Assembly: GCA_945890205.1 (NCBI GenBank)
Contig: CAMDCL010000002.1
Location: 18,195-82,194 of the forward strand
Source: Bifidobacterium breve
Lineage (GTDB): Bacteria; Actinomycetota; Actinomycetes; Nanopelagicales; Nanopelagicaceae
Direction: 5' to 3'
Length of the DNA: 64,000 nucleotides
Shown here piece by piece: positions 53,414 through 63,072 of the stretch. A program made the translations under genes and the position numbers. Position 1 is the stretch's first letter. Every line of letters begins with the position of its first letter. The notes under the pieces are model-generated. The model made no database searches, was not told the origin of the DNA, and was given only the letters and a program-made list of their open reading frames with translations.

Positions 53414-53481
53414 TCGCAAGGAAAGACAGCGGTAAAGAAGTACACAACTTAAAACAATCAATCACAGGAAAAGGGGGAGAG

Positions 53482-54435
53482 ATGACGAATACAACAGAAC
53501 ACATATCTGTAATGCGCGATCGTTGTGTCGATCTCTTGTCCCCAGCGATTGCAGCTTCAAGTAATCCAGTTGTAGTCGATGCGACTCTGGGTCTTGGCGG
53601 ACATACAGAAGCGTTACTTCAGAAGTTCCCACACTTAACTGTTATCGGCATCGATCGCGACTTAGATGCGATTGCAAAGGCCACAGAGCGCCTGGCACCA
53701 TTTGCAGATCGTTTAAAGACTGCACACTCAACTTTTGATGGCATTGCCGATGTAGTTGCTGGCTTTGGTTACAGGCACATTGATGGCGCATTGTTTGACC
53801 TTGGTGTTTCATCAATGCAACTAGATCAGGTCGAACGTGGATTTTCTTATTCCCAAGATGCACCGCTAGATATGCGTATGGATCGCACCCAATCCTTAAC
53901 TGCGGGGGAGATCGTGAATACATATGAACCAGGTCAGCTGGTTCGAATTCTTCGCACATATGGTGAAGAAAAGTTTGCAACACGTATCGTCGAATCAATT
54001 GTGAAGCAGCGCGCCATCGCTCCCATGAATTCAACTGCGCAGTTAGCAACCCTTGTAAAAGAGGCGATTCCTGCGGCTACTCGTCGTACTGGTGGAAACC
54101 CTGCAAAGCGCACTTTCCAAGCTCTTCGCATCGAAACCAATGACGAACTAGGCACCATTGCCCGCGCACTACCTGCGGCGTTAGAGCTTTTAAACGTTGG
54201 TGCTCGCTTAGTGGTTATGTCTTTCCAATCCCTCGAAGATCGCATCGTTAAGCAGCTCTTCGTAGCATCTACAACATCTGGAACACCACGCGATCTGCCC
54301 TTTGATCTTCCTGAATTTGCTGCCAAGTTTTCAATGATCACTCGCGGAAGCGAGACACCAACCGATGCCGAGCTTGAAGAGAACTCACGTTCTCAATCAG
54401 TGCGTCTTCGCGCTATCGAAAGGGTGGCCGCGTAA
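53482..54435 (+). CDS. rsmH: 16S rRNA (cytosine-1402-N4) methyltransferase
   Basis: SAM-dependent methyltransferase (formerly MraW), 317 residues. Motifs: HISVMRDRCVDLL, VVDATLGLGGHTEALL (SAM site), GIDRDLDAI, GALFDLGVSSMQLDQVERGFSYSQDAPLDMRM, PAKRTFQALRIETNDEL and FQSLEDRIVK. The ATG at 53482 is set by a strong GGGGGAGAG ribosome site; an upstream in-frame extension overlaps the RNA element and is rejected. It overlaps ftsL by one base (TAATG). Confidence 0.95.
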   Translation: MTNTTEHISVMRDRCVDLLSPAIAASSNPVVVDATLGLGGHTEALLQKFPHLTVIGIDRDLDAIAKATERLAPFADRLKTAHSTFDGIADVVAGFGYRHIDGALFDLGVSSMQLDQVERGFSYSQDAPLDMRMDRTQSLTAGEIVNTYEPGQLVRILRTYGEEKFATRIVESIVKQRAIAPMNSTAQLATLVKEAIPAATRRTGGNPAKRTFQALRIETNDELGTIARALPAALELLNVGARLVVMSFQSLEDRIVKQLFVASTTSGTPRDLPFDLPEFAAKFSMITRGSETPTDAELEENSRSQSVRLRAIERVAA

Positions 54436-54839
54436 TGGCTATGACCGCACTAGCTCCAGCGATTACTCGCTCAAAAGAAATTTTGGTTGAAAAGACATCA
54501 CAAGTTGCTCTCAAACTTGTTCCCAATGTCTCCGACGGAAAGCAAGCTGATCGTAAATTCTTTGCAATCTTTGTATCAATCGTTGGCGGTATTGGTCTCA
54601 TGCTTCTTCTCCTGATCAATACCTTGTTAGCGCAAGATGCATTTGAATTAACTAACCTCAAGCTAGAGGCAAAGCTAGTTAGTGATGAACGCGAAGCAAT
54701 TGCTCGCCAGATTGACAAGATCTCTTCCCCAGAAGCTCTTGCAAAATCTGCAACAGCATTAGGCATGAAGCCTTCTGAAAATCCAACTTTCTTATCACTA
54801 GATAAGCCAGTTATTGAGGTACCGGTTAAAAATGGGTAA
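54435..54839 (+). CDS. ftsL: FtsL-like cell division protein
   Basis: 134 residues with a cytoplasmic N-terminus, one membrane helix (FFAIFVSIVGGIGLMLLLLINTLLA) and an extracytoplasmic coiled-coil segment (LTNLKLEAKLVSDEREAIARQIDKI), ending with a LAKSATALGMKPS motif common to FtsL/septum formation initiators. Assigned by position between rsmH and ftsI and by topology, since FtsL sequences are weakly conserved. Confidence 0.85.
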   Translation: MAMTALAPAITRSKEILVEKTSQVALKLVPNVSDGKQADRKFFAIFVSIVGGIGLMLLLLINTLLAQDAFELTNLKLEAKLVSDEREAIARQIDKISSPEALAKSATALGMKPSENPTFLSLDKPVIEVPVKNG

Positions 54840-56649
54840 TTTTTCATTAGCGCATAAGCGAATCAGAGGCTTGGTCCTGATCCTTGCGGTAGTCATGTTT
54901 ATGTTTGGCCTTCGCCTAGTTCAGATACAGGCACTTCAAGCAGGCAACTATCGCGAACTCGCTGTTAATGAAATGGAAAAGGTAAGAACTCTTCAGGCAC
55001 CACGCGGAGATATCACCGATATCAATGGTGTGCCTTTTGCGCGAAGCGTTGCTGCAACGAGCATCGTGGTGGATCAAACCCAAATCACCGACCCTGCCAA
55101 AGTCGCAGCTTTTGTTGCTCCTATTCTTAATATGAAGGTTCAAGAGGTCCAAGAAGCGGTAACAGGTACTCGCAAATGGAACATGGTTGCTCGCAATGCA
55201 AAGCCTGCAACATGGTTAAAGCTCTCTGACGCCTTAGATCAATACAACTCACGATTTAAAGCAATGAGCCCTGATCGAATTATTGGTTTCTTCCCAGAAC
55301 GCAGCTATGTCCGCGAATATCCATCAGGAAATTTGATTGCATCACTTATTGGCTTTGTAAACCACGATGGTGTTGGCGCAACTGGACTCGAATCCAGCAT
55401 GAACTCAAAGATTAAAGGCATTGATGGCAAGTATTCATACGCCAATGGTTACAAGGCCGAAATCCCTGGCTCACAATCTGAAATTATCCCAGCGCAATCA
55501 GGTACATCGATTCGCTTAACAGTAGATCGCGATATTCAATGGGTAGCGTCAAAGGCAATTGCAGAGGTTGTTAAATCATCTCGAGCACTCAGCGGAACTG
55601 TCATTGTTATGGATCCAAAGACAGGGCACATTTTGGCACACGCTACCGCACCAACTTTTGACCCAAATGACACAACTAAAGTTTCTTTAGTTGCTATGCG
55701 TAACCCATCTGTCCTAGATGTTTACGAGCCTGGGTCCACAGGAAAAGTAATGACAATTGCCGCAGCGCTAGAGGAAAAGAAAATTACTCCGCAAACAGTT
55801 CTAACAATTCCGGACAAGTTAAAGCGTTCAGTAAAGGTGTTTCGTGATCACGAGCCACATCCAACACAGCGCTTAACAACTGCCGGAGTTCTTGCGGTTT
55901 CAAGTAACACCGGATCCATCAAAATTGGCGAAATGATTTCTAATGACAAGCTGTATGACTACTTAACAAAGTTTGGAATTGGTTCCAAGACGGGTTCAGG
56001 TTTGCCTGGTGAATCACGCGGAATTTTGCCTAAGGTTGCCGATTGGTCCGGAACTACAGCGCCAACGGTGGCCTTTGGACAGGGATATTCAGTAACAGCG
56101 ATGCAGGCAACAAGTGTTTTTGCCACGATCGCTAATGATGGAGTTCGTGTATCTCCAACGGTTATTGCAGGAACAAGTGATTCCAGTGGAAACTACACAC
56201 CATCTGCAACTCGCGAGAGTGTTCGAGTAATTAGCCCAGAGACGGCATCACAGATGCGTTTAATGATGGAGAGCGTAGTTTCTGCAAGTGGAACCGCGCC
56301 ATCTGCAGCGATTCCTGGATATCGTGTGGCTGGTAAGACTGGAACTGCACAACGTATTGATGACACATGTGGTTGCTATCGCGGCTACACCGCATCATTT
56401 ATTGGCTTTGCACCAGCTGACAAGCCTGCATATGTAATTTCTGTAACTATTCAAGATCCTAAAGGCTTGCACTGGGGTGGATACCTAGGTGGTCCAGTAT
56501 TTAAAAAGGTAATGTCATTTGTGCTTCAATCAAAGGGAATCGCGCCAACAGGCACCGTAGTTGACCCGCTTCCGTTGAACGAAAAAGCACTTCTTGCCGA
56601 AAGAAAGTTGATTGCAGATAAGAAGGCAGCAAATGTCAAGGCCAATTGA
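54832..56649 (+). CDS. ftsI: penicillin-binding protein 3 / septal transpeptidase FtsI
   Basis: Septal D,D-transpeptidase, 605 residues. N-terminal membrane anchor (GLVLILAVVMFMFGLRLVQIQAL), dimerisation domain (RGDITDINGVPFARSV), then the transpeptidase with SxxK in EPGSTGKVMTIAAALE, SxN in SSNTGS, and KTG in VAGKTGTAQRI. No PASTA repeats follow. The ATG at 54832, overlapping ftsL by 8 bases, has GAGGT about 10 bases upstream. The 3' end overlaps murE by 17 bases. Confidence 0.94.
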   Translation: MGNFSLAHKRIRGLVLILAVVMFMFGLRLVQIQALQAGNYRELAVNEMEKVRTLQAPRGDITDINGVPFARSVAATSIVVDQTQITDPAKVAAFVAPILNMKVQEVQEAVTGTRKWNMVARNAKPATWLKLSDALDQYNSRFKAMSPDRIIGFFPERSYVREYPSGNLIASLIGFVNHDGVGATGLESSMNSKIKGIDGKYSYANGYKAEIPGSQSEIIPAQSGTSIRLTVDRDIQWVASKAIAEVVKSSRALSGTVIVMDPKTGHILAHATAPTFDPNDTTKVSLVAMRNPSVLDVYEPGSTGKVMTIAAALEEKKITPQTVLTIPDKLKRSVKVFRDHEPHPTQRLTTAGVLAVSSNTGSIKIGEMISNDKLYDYLTKFGIGSKTGSGLPGESRGILPKVADWSGTTAPTVAFGQGYSVTAMQATSVFATIANDGVRVSPTVIAGTSDSSGNYTPSATRESVRVISPETASQMRLMMESVVSASGTAPSAAIPGYRVAGKTGTAQRIDDTCGCYRGYTASFIGFAPADKPAYVISVTIQDPKGLHWGGYLGGPVFKKVMSFVLQSKGIAPTGTVVDPLPLNEKALLAERKLIADKKAANVKAN

Positions 56650-58117
56650 AGAATTCAAGAGAACTCTTGAATCAGTTGCGGCAATTGCTAATGCTCAGTT
56701 AACCGGAGACCCAACGACAGTTATTACTGGCATCACACTTTCAAGCAACAGCGTTCAAGAAGGTGACTTATTCATTGCGCTACCTGGTGAGAAGACACAT
56801 GGCGCAGAGTTTGCAACAGATGCAATCGCACGAGGTGCTACCGCGGTTTTAACGGATACTGCCGGTGCCGCCAAGATCGCTGGCGTTCCTGTCATTGTCA
56901 GCAGCAATCCACGTCGAGCCGCAGGAGTGATTAGCGCTTGGTTTTATAGCGAGCCAATGCGTGATCTGTATAGCGTCGGTGTCACTGGCACAAACGGAAA
57001 GACAACAGTTACAACTTTACTTCACCAGATCATGTCGCTGGCTGGTCGTGAAAGTGGTCTTATCGGGACTGTAGAAACACGTATCGGTGAAGAAGTAATT
57101 GCGAGCAAGAGAACAACCCCCGAAAGTAGCGATTTGCAAGCGTTATCGGCGATGATGCGTGAGCGTCATATGCGCAATCTAGTAATGGAAGTTTCTAGTC
57201 ATGCGATCGCTCTTGAACGAATTCGGGGCAGCCACTTTGCTGTTGTTGCATTTACTAATCTTTCGCAAGATCACCTAGATTTTCATAAAACAATGGAGGC
57301 CTATTTTGCGACGAAGGCCAAGTTGTTTACTTTTGAGTTTGCAGATTTGGCTGTCATTAACATTGATGACGCCTATGGCCTCAAACTTAAGGAAATAACC
57401 GAGCTTCCAGTGATGACGGTTTCACGCCATGATCAGAGTGCGACTTGGCACTACGCATCCATCACTAAGGATTATGTCGGTGCTCATGTGGCAATTAGAG
57501 GCGGCGGGGGAATCCTGATTGAAGGAAAAGTTCATCTTCATGGTGGATACAACTTTGATAATCTCTTGATGGCAGTTGCAATTGCCACTGAAAGTGGAAT
57601 CGACCCAATTGATATTGCAGCGATCTTGCCGCAGTTAACCGGAGCGGCTGGTCGACTTGAATCAGTGCGACTGGGACAAAACTTCACCGCCCTTGTTGAT
57701 TATGCACATTCTCCAGATGCGGTTACTCGAGTTTTAGAGACTGCTCACGAAATTAGCGGCGGTCGAGTTATTGCAGTGCTTGGGTGTGGTGGCGATCGAG
57801 ATGCTTCCAAGAGAGCGCTTATGGGAAAGGCTTTACAAGAAGGCGCAGATGTAGCGATCTTTACAAGTGACAATCCACGATCAGAAAAAGCGGATGCAAT
57901 TCTGGTGCAAATGACCCTTGGCTTAGAGATTCAAGAGCCAAGTGCAGTGATTAAAGATCGTTCCGCAGCCATTAAAGCTGCAGTTAACGAAGCCAAAGAT
58001 GGCGATCTGGTCATTGTTTTAGGTAAAGGCCATGAAAAGGGTCAAGAGATCAACGGCGTTGTGCAGCCATTTGACGATCGCATTGAATTGGCTAAAGCGA
58101 TTGAAGATAAGAAATGA
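56633..58117 (+). CDS. murE: UDP-MurNAc-L-Ala-D-Glu:meso-diaminopimelate ligase
   Basis: Adds meso-diaminopimelate to the peptidoglycan precursor. 494 residues. ATP loop GVTGTNGKTTVTTLL, TTPESSDLQ, DHLDFHKTMEAYFATK (carbamylated Lys region), and the meso-DAP-specifying DNPR motif in TSDNPRSE, so the wall is likely A1-gamma type with DAP. ATG at 56633 inside the end of ftsI; stop overlaps murF by 4 bases. Confidence 0.95.
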   Translation: MSRPIEEFKRTLESVAAIANAQLTGDPTTVITGITLSSNSVQEGDLFIALPGEKTHGAEFATDAIARGATAVLTDTAGAAKIAGVPVIVSSNPRRAAGVISAWFYSEPMRDLYSVGVTGTNGKTTVTTLLHQIMSLAGRESGLIGTVETRIGEEVIASKRTTPESSDLQALSAMMRERHMRNLVMEVSSHAIALERIRGSHFAVVAFTNLSQDHLDFHKTMEAYFATKAKLFTFEFADLAVINIDDAYGLKLKEITELPVMTVSRHDQSATWHYASITKDYVGAHVAIRGGGGILIEGKVHLHGGYNFDNLLMAVAIATESGIDPIDIAAILPQLTGAAGRLESVRLGQNFTALVDYAHSPDAVTRVLETAHEISGGRVIAVLGCGGDRDASKRALMGKALQEGADVAIFTSDNPRSEKADAILVQMTLGLEIQEPSAVIKDRSAAIKAAVNEAKDGDLVIVLGKGHEKGQEINGVVQPFDDRIELAKAIEDKK

Positions 58118-59484
58118 TTACATTAACAGCGGGTGAAATCGGTCTTTTGGTCGGCGGAGAAATGCATTGCGACAAAGATCTACTGGTGTCTAAAGCACCT
58201 GTATTTGACTCGCGTAAAGCAACACCTGGTTGCATCTTTTTGGCACTGCAGGGTGAAGTTGCAGATGGACATGATTATGCAGCCGATGCTTATCGAGCCG
58301 GTGCAATGTTTTCATTGACGACTAAGCGCATCGATGGTCCTTGCATAGTTGTAGAGGATGTCATTGAAGCTTTATCGATCCTGGCGACTTTTGTTCGTAA
58401 ACGTCTGACCAACTTAACTGTTATTGGAATTACCGGCTCGCAAGGAAAGACCAGCACCAAGGATCTCATGTCTCACATGTTGTCTGCGGTTGGTCCAACC
58501 GTTTCTCCGGCTGGCTCATTTAACAATGACCTTGGATTGCCAATTACGTTGCTTGAATGCGATGAGAAAACTAGCTTCTGTATTTTAGAAATGGGCGCTC
58601 GTCGCACAGGCGACATCGCTCGTTTGTGCGGTATTGCGCAACCAAACATCGGAGTTGTTTTAACTGTTGGAACGGCGCACCTTGGAGAATTCGGCAGCGT
58701 AGAAGCAATCGCCCGCACTAAATCCGAACTTATTCAAGGACTAAATGATGACGGAATCGCAGTTCTTGGAAATTACGATTCCTACACCCCAGCGATGGCC
58801 TCGTTACATTCTGGTCGAACAATCAAATTTGGCGCAGGGTGTGAAATTCGTGCAACTGAAATCGAAATCCGCGAAGGTCGACCACACTTTGATTTGGTAA
58901 CTCCTGCAGGCCGTGATGCGGTCGGAATGAGATTAGTTGGCGAACATCACATAGCAAATGCTTTAGCTGTGGCAGCGGTAGGTACCGCACTTGAACTACC
59001 TATCGAATTAATTGCTAGTTCACTATCAACTGCCGAGAACTCCAGTAAATGGCGGATGGAAATTCATGATCTCTTTGGCCTGTTGTTGATCAATGATGCT
59101 TACAACGCGAATCCTGAATCGATGTCGGCAGCTTTGCGATCCCTTGTTCTGTTTGCGCAGGAACGGGGCGGTCAATCCTGGGCATTCCTCGGAAAAATGC
59201 ATGAACTCGGCGAGTCAAGCCCCGCACATCACGCTGGCATTGGCACCCTTGCACAGGAGCTCGGAATCGATCATCTCGTGGCTATTGCGGCTCCGGAGTA
59301 TGGGGATTCACTGGGCGGAACAGTCGTTCATCACTACGCCAGTATTGATGAGTGTCTATCGATGACAGATCATTTCTCTGCAGGAGATGTTGTTCTAGTA
59401 AAAGCTTCACGTTCAGAAGGTTTTGAAGTACTGGCTCAAAAGTTAGAGAGCCTGTGGTTAGACAAGAGCGGAGTTGAAAGTTGA
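58114..59484 (+). CDS. murF: UDP-MurNAc-tripeptide:D-Ala-D-Ala ligase
   Basis: Adds D-Ala-D-Ala to the UDP-MurNAc-tripeptide. 456 residues: DSRKATPGCIFLALQGEVADGHDYA, GITGSQGKTSTKDLM (P-loop), NNDLGLPITLL, EMGARRTGDI, and LLINDAYNANPESM typical of MurF. It overlaps murE and mraY by 4 bases each. Confidence 0.95.
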   Translation: MITLTAGEIGLLVGGEMHCDKDLLVSKAPVFDSRKATPGCIFLALQGEVADGHDYAADAYRAGAMFSLTTKRIDGPCIVVEDVIEALSILATFVRKRLTNLTVIGITGSQGKTSTKDLMSHMLSAVGPTVSPAGSFNNDLGLPITLLECDEKTSFCILEMGARRTGDIARLCGIAQPNIGVVLTVGTAHLGEFGSVEAIARTKSELIQGLNDDGIAVLGNYDSYTPAMASLHSGRTIKFGAGCEIRATEIEIREGRPHFDLVTPAGRDAVGMRLVGEHHIANALAVAAVGTALELPIELIASSLSTAENSSKWRMEIHDLFGLLLINDAYNANPESMSAALRSLVLFAQERGGQSWAFLGKMHELGESSPAHHAGIGTLAQELGIDHLVAIAAPEYGDSLGGTVVHHYASIDECLSMTDHFSAGDVVLVKASRSEGFEVLAQKLESLWLDKSGVES

Positions 59485-60539
59485 GACAGATCCTTATTGC
59501 GGGTGCTTTTGCCCTCATCTTTTCTATCTTCGGTACACGTGTTCTGATTGGCGCGCTTGCTCGCAAAGGTTACGGGCAGATTATTCGTGAAGATGGACCA
59601 AGCAGTCACCACATAAAGCACGGGACGCCAACTATGGGCGGAATCATTTTTATCCTGTCAGCAATCCTTGGATATCTATTTGCACACCTTGTGACAGGAA
59701 ATGCATTAACAGTGTCAGCGCTGTTAGTAATTGGCTTGGTCGTTGCTTTAGGTTTTATTGGTTTTCTCGATGATTGGCTTAAAGTAACCCGTCAAAATTC
59801 ACGCGGTTTACCAGGGCGCTACAAACTTTTGGGACAGGCGATTGCAGCGGGTGTATTTGGTTACCTTGGCTTGCAATTTGCAGATAAGGATTCATTAACT
59901 CCGATTTCTGAATATCTTTCTGGTGTTCGCGAAACTACAATTTACTTAGGGCCAGCCCTTGTCATCATTTTCATTATCATCATGGTGATGTCGGCAAGCA
60001 ACGGAGTTAATCTGACAGATGGCCTGGATGGCTTAGCAACCGGTGCGTCGATCATGACTTTCTTGGCTTTTGTTTTGATTGGGGTATGGGAGTTCGGTCA
60101 AAGTTGCGCACTCAATGCAACTGCCGGGTGCTATGCAGTTCGAGATCCGCTTGACCTGGCAGTCCTTGCAGCTGCATTTGCCGGAGGTTGCACAGGTTTC
60201 CTTTGGTGGAACACTCCGCCGGCCAAAATCTTTATGGGGGACACAGGTTCTCTTGCTCTAGGTGGTGCAATTGCGGGACTTGCTGCAACGTTACGCGTAG
60301 AACTGCTACTTATTCCTCTTGGTGGTCTCTTCGTAATCATCACTATGTCCGTGTTGATCCAAACCGCGTACTTCAAAATGAGCGGCGGAAAGCGTGTTTT
60401 CAAAATGGCACCTCTGCATCACCACTTCGAATTAATTGGTTGGGCTCAAATTACTGTCGTCATTCGTTTCTGGATCATCGCAGGATTATGCGTAGCAATT
60501 GGTCTTGGACTTTTCTATGCGCAATGGGTCGTCAAGTAA
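59481..60539 (+). CDS. mraY: phospho-MurNAc-pentapeptide transferase
   Basis: Integral membrane enzyme making lipid I from undecaprenyl phosphate. 352 residues, about ten membrane helices: GPSSHHIKHGTPTMGGIIFI, FLDDWLK (catalytic Asp region), SNGVNLTDGLDGLATG, FMGDTGSLALGG and MAPLHHHFELIGW. Start is TTG at 59481, with GGAG seven bases upstream inside murF; a rare start choice in this cluster. Confidence 0.94.
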   Translation: MRQILIAGAFALIFSIFGTRVLIGALARKGYGQIIREDGPSSHHIKHGTPTMGGIIFILSAILGYLFAHLVTGNALTVSALLVIGLVVALGFIGFLDDWLKVTRQNSRGLPGRYKLLGQAIAAGVFGYLGLQFADKDSLTPISEYLSGVRETTIYLGPALVIIFIIIMVMSASNGVNLTDGLDGLATGASIMTFLAFVLIGVWEFGQSCALNATAGCYAVRDPLDLAVLAAAFAGGCTGFLWWNTPPAKIFMGDTGSLALGGAIAGLAATLRVELLLIPLGGLFVIITMSVLIQTAYFKMSGGKRVFKMAPLHHHFELIGWAQITVVIRFWIIAGLCVAIGLGLFYAQWVVK

Positions 60540-60542
60540 TTC

Positions 60543-61922
60543 ATGTCTACCGACTTTGCCAAAAGGAATGTTCTGGTATTAGGTGCCGGAGTAACTGGAA
60601 GTTCTGTTGCTCGCTTTCTGAGTTCGCAAGGTGCCAAGGTGACGCTCACTGATGACAATTCAGCCGGTGTATTAAAGCCTGAAGAGGTTGATGTCAATAA
60701 CTTTGATGCAGCAGTGATTTCACCAGGATGGCGGCAGGATCATCCCTTGGTGGCAAAGATTCTCAATAGTTCTCTAGAGCTTTGCAATGAAATCGACATT
60801 GCCTGGAACTTGCGATCTTTGCGTGCACCAAGTCAAAAGTGGATTGCCGTTACTGGTACAAATGGCAAGACAACCACAGTTGAAATGACTGCGGCGATTT
60901 TGAAAGCAGCAGGAATTAAGGCAACTGCATGTGGCAATGTTGGTGACACTGTTATTGATGCGATCGATCGAGATGACGCTTATGATGTTTTGGTTTTAGA
61001 GCTATCAAGTTTTCAATTGCATTGGGCTCAAGAGGCACAATTTGTTGCTGCAGCAATTCTCAACATAGCCGATGATCACTTAGATTGGCACGGTAGTTTC
61101 GAAGCTTATGCTGCTGCAAAGTTTTCAATTCTAGATCGAGCAGAAATTGCGATTCTAAACGGTGATGATGGGGCGGTTGTAACACGAGCAAACCGCTATA
61201 GCGGACGCAAAGTTTTCTTTTCATTAGATACCCCGGCTCCAGGTGAAATCGGAGTGGTAGAAGAGTTGCTAGTTGATCGCGCATTTGTAAGTGATCCACA
61301 ACAGGCATCGATGATCAGCGAATTGGCTGAAATTGTTCCAACAGTCCCGCACAATGTTTCTAACGCTCTAGCTGCAGCTGGGTTAGCCCGCGCCATCGAT
61401 GTCCCTTACGAGGATATTCAAAAAGCGCTGCAAACTTTTCGTCCAGGTCGCCATCGCATCGAGGTAATTCATGAAGCAGATGGAGTTACCTGGGTTGATG
61501 ACTCCAAAGCAACCAACCCGCATGCCACCGCAGCCTCATTGATGTCGCACCTTTCAGTTGTGTGGATCGCTGGTGGATTGGCAAAGGGTGCGGACATGGA
61601 TTCGTTGATTGAAAGATGTGCACCAAGGATTAAAGTGGCAATCCTGATGGGTGAAGATCGCGGGCTCATCGAAGCTGCTTTGATCAAGTACGCACCTACA
61701 ATTCCAAGAATTCTTCTTGATGCCCCGACTGATTACACGCGCGGGGGAGAGTCCAATTCATTGATGGAATCTGTTGTTAGCGTTGCATCAAAACATGCAG
61801 TTTCAGGAGATGCGGTTTTGTTAGCACCCGCATGTGCATCCATGGATCAATTCATCTCTTATGCAGATCGTGGAGACAGATTTTCTGCGGCGGTTCGAAA
61901 GGTGATTGCGCATGAAGCGTGA
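60543..61922 (+). CDS. murD: UDP-MurNAc-L-alanine:D-glutamate ligase
   Basis: 459 residues: N-terminal Rossmann domain VLVLGAGVTGSSVARFL, P-loop AVTGTNGKTTTVEM, NIADDHLDWHGSFEAYAAAK and DDSKATNPHATAASL, and the C-terminal PACASMDQF motif of MurD. ATG 3 bases after the mraY stop. The final 11 bases overlap ftsW. Confidence 0.95.
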   Translation: MSTDFAKRNVLVLGAGVTGSSVARFLSSQGAKVTLTDDNSAGVLKPEEVDVNNFDAAVISPGWRQDHPLVAKILNSSLELCNEIDIAWNLRSLRAPSQKWIAVTGTNGKTTTVEMTAAILKAAGIKATACGNVGDTVIDAIDRDDAYDVLVLELSSFQLHWAQEAQFVAAAILNIADDHLDWHGSFEAYAAAKFSILDRAEIAILNGDDGAVVTRANRYSGRKVFFSLDTPAPGEIGVVEELLVDRAFVSDPQQASMISELAEIVPTVPHNVSNALAAAGLARAIDVPYEDIQKALQTFRPGRHRIEVIHEADGVTWVDDSKATNPHATAASLMSHLSVVWIAGGLAKGADMDSLIERCAPRIKVAILMGEDRGLIEAALIKYAPTIPRILLDAPTDYTRGGESNSLMESVVSVASKHAVSGDAVLLAPACASMDQFISYADRGDRFSAAVRKVIAHEA

Positions 61923-63072
61923 GGAAACCATTTTTACCAAGCCGGTAAATCTTTACTACATGCTTCTAGGCAGCACTTTGGCCCTAAGTCTTTTGGGGCT
62001 CATTATGGTTTTTTCTGCCTCATCGATTTATTCGTTGGGGTCACGCGGCACTACTTATGGGGTCGTTATCCGTCAGTTTCTCTTTCTGCTGATCTCTTTA
62101 CCGATGGCATGGGTTCTTTCGCGCCTATCGCTTAGACAATGGAAAACCATTGCACGCTTTGGTGTATTGATCTCGGTCATTCTCCTGGCACTTGTTCAAC
62201 TAATAGGTAAGAGCGTTAACGGAAATCACAACTGGATTAGCCTTGGTTTTGTCGATGTTCAACCAAGTGAAATCGCTAAGTTCTTAATGATTTTGTGGGC
62301 CGGACATATGCTCGCAATTCGAGAACGTGCCGGTGCGATTTACAGCAATGTAGTTGTTTTGATTGGTCCAGCGTTCTTACTGTGCATGATGTTGGTAATG
62401 GCTGGTCGAGATCTAGGCACCGCTTCGGTGTTTGCCTTTATTTTGGCAGGATTGCTGTGGGTTTCAGGTTTGCGTTTAGGGGCCTTTGGAGCTGTAGTAG
62501 CTGTTGGTTTAGCTGGAATTGCAGTCTTTATTTTGACCGCTCCGCATCGCGTAGAACGTTTTGCCGTTTTCCTCAATCCGTTTGCTGAAGATCAATACAA
62601 ATTTTCAGGTTGGCAGCCGGCACATAGCTTGCTTGGCCTTGCCAGCGGTGGACTTTTTGGGGTTGGCCTTGGTGCGAGTCGCCAAAAATGGGGAAATCTT
62701 GCAGAAGCGCACACAGATTTTATTTTCGCAGTAATCGGTGAAGAACTTGGATTGTTTGGAACTTTAGCAACCTTACTTTTATTGGCGCTGCTGCTTTTTT
62801 CAATCTTTAAATTAGCATTACGCGCAAGTGATCCAATGGTCCGATATGTTTCCGCTGGTTTGGGTTGCTGGTTTGCTATTCAAACAGTTCTTAACATCGG
62901 TTCTGCAATAAGTGTCTTGCCCGTGGTTGGTGTGACTTTGCCACTAGTTTCTTACGGCGGTTCTGCGCTTATTGCGACATACATGGGAATTGGGTTTGTT
63001 TTAGGCGCGGCGCACAGAGACCCAGTAATCTATAAAGGATTACAAGAGACGGGAATTAAATGGCTACGGTAG
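61912..63072 (+). CDS. ftsW: septal peptidoglycan glycosyltransferase FtsW (SEDS)
   Basis: 386 residues, about ten membrane helices. SEDS signatures: LIMVFSASSIYSLG, GNHNWISLGFVDVQPSEIAKFLMILW, AGRDLGTA, LGLGASRQKWGNLAEAHTDFIFAVIGEELGLFG with the catalytic-Asp loop region, and LPVVGVTLPLVSYGGSALIATYMGIGFVLG. ATG at 61912, within the murD end; an upstream TTG at 61906 is less likely. It polymerises lipid II together with FtsI. Confidence 0.94.
   Translation: MKREETIFTKPVNLYYMLLGSTLALSLLGLIMVFSASSIYSLGSRGTTYGVVIRQFLFLLISLPMAWVLSRLSLRQWKTIARFGVLISVILLALVQLIGKSVNGNHNWISLGFVDVQPSEIAKFLMILWAGHMLAIRERAGAIYSNVVVLIGPAFLLCMMLVMAGRDLGTASVFAFILAGLLWVSGLRLGAFGAVVAVGLAGIAVFILTAPHRVERFAVFLNPFAEDQYKFSGWQPAHSLLGLASGGLFGVGLGASRQKWGNLAEAHTDFIFAVIGEELGLFGTLATLLLLALLLFSIFKLALRASDPMVRYVSAGLGCWFAIQTVLNIGSAISVLPVVGVTLPLVSYGGSALIATYMGIGFVLGAAHRDPVIYKGLQETGIKWLR

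Noticed and set aside
53407-53481. In-frame extension of rsmH upstream of 53482.
   Set aside because: It runs through the 3' arm of the RNA structure, and the strong GGGGGAGAG site sits just before 53482.
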